Shown here piece by piece: positions 41,160-47,030 of a stretch of 47,030 nt of DNA; the stretch's first letter is position 1, and each line of letters begins with the position of its first letter. Source of the stretch: Brachionus koreanus (taxonomy: Eukaryota; Rotifera; Eurotatoria; Ploima; Brachionidae); the NCBI GenBank assembly GCA_016987375.1, contig PJRA01000244.1, positions 4,193 through 51,222 on the forward strand, written 5' to 3'. A program made the translations under genes and the position numbers. A model generated the notes under the pieces. It was not told the DNA's origin, searched no databases, and saw only the letters and a program-made list of their open reading frames with translations.

Positions 41160-42100
41160 TTGAAAAATTAATATTGATGAACTCTCCTGAACTTCATGAT
41201 GTTAATAACAACCAATTTCGTTTTAAATGAAAAACTTGATGTAATCATGCTATTTTTGTTGTTAGAGAAACAATACTCAATTATCTCAATAAGGGTTCTG
41301 CTTGTAGAATAGCCTCGTTAGATGCTGAAAAAGCATTTGACAAGGTTTGGAGAAATGGTCTATTTTTCAAGCTTCTATATAAATTACACATATCAATACT
41401 GGATTTTATTAAAAAAATATTATGACTCTTCTAAAGCGGTCATCACATTACCTTACATCACTATATAGAAACAAGGTGGTGTGTTATCACCTTTTCTCTT
41501 CAATATATTTGTAGATGACCTTATTAATGAATGTTTACTAAAAGAACTTGGGGCTGTTTATAAAAATCTTAATGTTTCAATTATTGTCTATGCGGATGAC
41601 ATCATTCTGATTAGCTCAGTTGACATCATCTTCAATCACTTCTAAATATTTGTAATGATTTTGGAAATAAATGGAGAAATTCCAAAAAAACTCGTATAGT
41701 TAACTTTGGCAAAGTTTTATTTAAAACTATCTTTAACCTAAATGGTATTGCCCTCACTGAGCCATGTCAAATTGAATACCTAGGTTTTATCACAAGTCCA
41801 AATCTTGATTTCAATATTCAAATAATAGATATAATTTCAAAAAAGTTCAAAGCAGTTTCTTTGGAATTTCATTTCTTCTCCCAAAAAATAATCCCAACGC
41901 TTCACCAAACTCTGATTCATTTATATATAAAACATATTGTTTATCTAAATTTACATACGGTCTCTTAACCCTTTATGGTAATACAAAATTAGATCCTTAC
42001 TGTCGTATGTCTTGAGTCCTAAAAATGCTCAAAATTTTTAATTAATTTTGACCATCTCTATCTATTCTCAAAACTTTGCATCATCTATTTATTAGAGAAT
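41160..42100 (+). mobile_element. Non-LTR retrotransposon relic, third family (YADD-type RT)
   Basis: Broken RT: NNQFRFK near 41208, ACRIASLDAEKAFDKVWRNG near 41301 (motif A), GGVLSPFLFNIFVDDLINEC near 41476 (motif B), SIIVYADDIILISS near 41578 (motif C), FLNGIALTEP..IEYLGF near 41733, then YKTYCLSKFTYGLLTLYGNT near 41925 and LKTLHHLFIRE near 42070. Stops interrupt it near 41227 and 41425, and frames shift at least twice. The YADD core and the DAEKAFDKVW wording differ from the FADD-type relic at 28 kb, so a different clade is present. The relic ends only about 40 bp from the stop codon of the zinc-finger gene, with no visible tail. Confidence 0.87.
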
Positions 42101-42143
42101 AAAAAAATAAGTCAAAATTTTATATTGATTACTAAAAAAAATT

Positions 42144-42513
42144 TCATGTTCTTTGATTAATTAAATATTCTTCTTTTAATTTGATAATTTCTTCATAAGC
42201 TTCTTCTTTTTTCAAGTGTTTGGGACTTGTTTTGTGAATGTCGAGCATAGCCTGATTGTTTAATTCACAGCAGCAAATTTCGCACCAAATCATTTCTGGT
42301 TTGTGCAATTTTTCTTTGCTTTTCATTATTCGATTGTAGTGTTGAACACCTGTGAAGTGTATTTCAGCATTTTTGTTATTCGGAAACTTGGTCAAACACA
42401 ATTCACTATAAATGAGAAAAAAAAAAATTCTTAAAATAATTTGCAAAATGTTGTCTCAAAACTCACCAAAATGGTGGGTAATTTTTTTGCTCAGTCTCGA
42501 CTGCAGAAGCCAT
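42144..42513 (-). CDS. Small protein with two U1-type C2H2 zinc fingers
   Basis: Exon 1 is 42513-42467 (MASAVETEQKNYPPF) and exon 2 is 42405-42144, with a 61-bp GT/AG intron, phase 2. The product has 102 residues. Finger 1 is created by the splice: FCELCLTKFPNNKNAEIHFT, then GVQHYNR, a C-x2-C-x12-H-x5-H finger. Finger 2 is WCEICCCELNNQAMLDIHKT, then SPKHLKK, again C-x2-C-x12-H-x5-H. Spacing and the H-x5-H ending are typical of U1-type/matrin fingers (ZMAT, ZNF346, U1C), which bind RNA or double-stranded RNA. A charged helix (EEAYEEIIKLKEEY) ends the protein. Exon 1 alone carries the ATG; an exon-2-only reading would lose the first Cys pair. Nearest family member not assigned. Confidence 0.8.
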
Positions 42514-42978
42514 GCCTTAGACACAATTTTTTATGTTAAATAAAAAACTAAATTAATTAATTATAGAAAAAAGATTTCTAACATCTTTTTGCAATAAAAC
42601 ATTAAAAAAAAAATTAAAAAATTTTAATTTTAGATTTTTTTATTCAAAAATATCAATAAAAAGCTAGATGAGAAAACAAAAAAATTAAAATAAAATTTAC
42701 ACAAAACAAAAAAAATTTGATTTTTCAAGATCCAATTTTTTAAAAATTAACTTAGAAAACAATTTTAACAAAATGATAAATAAAATTTTTAGTTGATGTT
42801 GTTGTTGTTGTTGATTTTTTTCAATTTCTTTCTTAAAGATTAATTTTATTTTATTTTAATTTTTCTGAAAGTTAATGCTAATATTTAGAAAATTTAAAAA
42901 TTGACATCAAAAAAGAAAAAAAAAAAAAAAACAAGAGCTTAAAGGAATGAGAGGAATGTGAGCGAGCCGGATTAAATA
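42514..42978. other. Spacer between the zinc-finger and FAM135 genes
   Basis: AT-rich intergenic DNA between two minus-strand genes. It should hold the zinc-finger promoter and the FAM135 3' UTR. Nothing else seen apart from a short GTT repeat near 42798. Confidence 0.4.
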
Positions 42979-45255
<2,277 letters not shown>

Positions 45256-45347
45256 TTAACAAGAAAACAATTAAAACTAAATAATTTTTGAATAAAAATT
45301 TTTTTTTTTCAGAATTTTTTTTTTTGGTTGGCTTGTGATATATTGTG

Positions 45348-46035
45348 TAGTGTTGGAATAGGCACAAGCGAACAGCTAACCGTCTACCCTTTTGGCGATC
45401 AACTATTCTGAGTTCAATTTTTTTAAAAAGTTTCATCATTTTATAATTTATTAATAGCTATCAGAATGAAATTTTTTTTTAATTATTTATATTAACTAAT
45501 AATCTTAAATTTAAATAAAATTTTAAGACAAATTTTTGTTTATTCTCAGATTTGTGAATTTTATTAAAAATATTTAATCTATGTGTTATACAACTAAATT
45601 AAATAATTTGGATTTCAAAATTTACTTTAATTTTCAAAATTGTCATTTAAAATAAAGACAAAAAAATTTGATCATTAAATTTATTCTTAATTCAGAACTT
45701 TATTTTTTTTTTAATAAACAAGTCACTTTGGTTTAGTTTTTGTAACATAAAAATCTTTTAAAAAAAAGGGATTTCCTTATTTGTTTTAATAAAATCTTTC
45801 GATTTTGTTTGAAAAAATTCTAAAATAAGCACATTTGAGATAAGAAACTGATAAACAAATTTTAGAAAATCTTTTTTTTCTAAAATATGATTGAAATATT
45901 GAACTCTTGATCGCTCATATTGAGCTGATCGCATTATTTGGCGAGCAGAATAGTTGATCACCAAAATGATCGGCCACTTGATACCAAAAACCGTTCGCAA
46001 AATGTACCGTTTAGGTCTGCTCGCGTCCAACACTA
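45348..46035. mobile_element. Non-autonomous hAT-like transposon, 688 bp, with perfect 8-bp duplication
   Basis: Ends are TAGTGTTGGA (45348-45357) and its exact complement TCCAACACTA (46026-46035). The flanks ATATTGTG at 45340-45347 and 46036-46043 are identical. An 8-bp duplication and a TIR fitting YARNG are the hAT signature. Further inverted similarity follows inside: GATCAACTATTCTG at 45397-45410 recurs inverted near 45943-45956, and GAGTTCAAT at 45410-45418 recurs inverted near 45898-45906, with extra sequence in the right arm. No transposase is encoded; an open frame within (45758-46033) has no recognised domain. It lies 96 bp upstream of the FAM135 exon, probably in an intron. Confidence 0.82.
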
Positions 46036-46043
46036 ATATTGTG

Positions 46044-47030
46044 TGATATATTTGATGATAATTTATTTTTTAAATGGAAAAGTAAAATCAAATTAGAATG
46101 AATCAATTTTTTTTTCGGCTTTTAGATTTTTAAGTGCTTGAATGAATGTGTTTTAACAAAAATAAAATTAGTTTAAATATCATGTATCTATGCTGTAAAA
46201 GTAATCTTGTAAATTAGTTGATCGGGTTTTATAAAATTAAAATTAAAATCGAACAAAAATTCTTCCTTTTTTATGAAAAAAAAACAAACGGAATGTTAAA
46301 TCATGGAAAATTGAAAATTTTTTGAGTTTTTGTTGATGTTAAATATATGGAAAAATGAATTTTTATTTATCAATTTTCAAGTGTTGATTGCTTTCAAAAA
46401 GAGACTAGTTCAAAAAAAGAAAAAAAGATTGGATAGAAATTAATAGAAATTAAAAAAAGAAGGAAAAGTCAACAATGACAGGACTATGCTAGTTTTCGTG
46501 CTTTGTCAATTTATCAGAGGTGTTTAAAAGTCACAAGTTTTAAATAAAGTCAAAACTTTGATTTGTTGCAAAAAATTTTTGATTTCTTTAAAATATGCAA
46601 AATGCAAATAAAAATGTTTTTACCATTGTAAAATTCTATAAAACTAATAATAAAATTTATATATGTTTTATTTTTCCTTTTTATTATTAAAGATTACTAA
46701 TTAAATTTTTTTTTTATTAAAAACGATATAATTAAATAAAAAGTGATTAGTAAAAAAATATTAAAAGAAATTTTTTTTCTCCTTTTATCTTAAATTCTAA
46801 AAATAAAATCTCTCAAGAAATTCATCTAACCATTATCCATTCCCAATAACCTGTGTTTTAGTGTTCTAAAAATGTATATGTCTTGTGTTTGTTTTGATCA
46901 AGTCCTTATCAATCACCTAACACTAGTTGTACTTTAATTGATTATTTTAGAAATTTGGAAACAGCCAAAGCTGCTACAGAAATAGTTAAAAATTAGATTT
47001 AATATATTTTAGATATAAGTTTGAGTTTTA
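46044..47030. other. Gene-free AT-rich end of window
   Basis: No convincing exon on either strand. If FAM135 continues, its next upstream exon is not recognisable here. A short plus-strand frame near 46950-46997 (NLETAKAATEIVKN) after an acceptor-like ATTTTAG is too small to call. Confidence 0.4.

Noticed and set aside
45758..46033. 91-codon frame inside the hAT-like element as a host gene
   Set aside because: It lies entirely between the transposon ends, overlaps the inverted repeat and shows no domain; best explained as element sequence.
46950..46997. Terminal exon of a plus-strand gene (NLETAKAATEIVKN then stop)
   Set aside because: Fourteen codons after an acceptor-like site with no upstream exon in view; too little evidence.

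Overview
The window is AT-rich nuclear DNA from an animal. Introns are tiny (about 40-115 bp) with GT/AG ends. Gene families are metazoan developmental and cell-biology families: TCF/LEF, Dachshund, PIH1D1, FAM135 and FAXC. Decayed non-LTR retrotransposons, a tRNA-derived SINE and small inverted-repeat transposons lie between the genes. Short introns, orphan membrane proteins and a large-ectodomain 7TM receptor suggest a small protostome, and a monogonont rotifer would fit well. That assignment is inference from gene style, not from a marker gene.

Layout. 1-1204 (-): most of a PIH1D1 gene in seven exons, cut by the window edge, with a near-perfect RFX X-box and a CACGTG E-box just upstream. 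6690-8834 (+): a single-exon TCF/LEF gene with HMG box and C-clamp, preceded by about 5.4 kb without genes. 9783-10330 (+): the dead 3' end of a LINE. 11815-12589 (+): a two-exon secreted orphan. 14420-14701: a SINE with target-site duplication. 16135-16641 (+): a four-TM orphan. 18.0-20.8 kb: a cluster of DNA-transposon remains, including an 804-bp element with long inverted repeats and a 9-bp duplication that carries a reading frame. 21022-22532 (-): a compact six-exon Dachshund gene, with a microRNA-like hairpin upstream. 26642-27469 (-): a FAXC/metaxin-like GST-fold protein. 27990-30430 (+): two LINE relics, the first ending in tandem hairpins and a (TAAA)n tail. 30767-32970 (+): an orphan 7TM receptor split by a frameshift at a poly-A run. 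34958-35697: assembly gap. 35998-40379: three genes expected to modify glycans or act in the secretory pathway (GT10 fucosyltransferase, acyltransferase-3, METTL24/FkbM-type methyltransferase). 41160-42100 (+): another LINE relic. 42144-42513 (-): a two-zinc-finger protein. 42979-45252 (-): the lipase-bearing 3' exon of a FAM135 gene. 45348-46035: a hAT-like non-autonomous element with a perfect 8-bp duplication.

How they fit together. Most neighbours look functionally independent. The exception is the 36-40.4 kb trio, whose predicted chemistry (fucosylation, O-acylation, methylation) could converge on glycans. Their functional link is inference. All exon joins were made by eye from splice consensus, reading phase and family resemblance remembered from known proteins; no database search was run.
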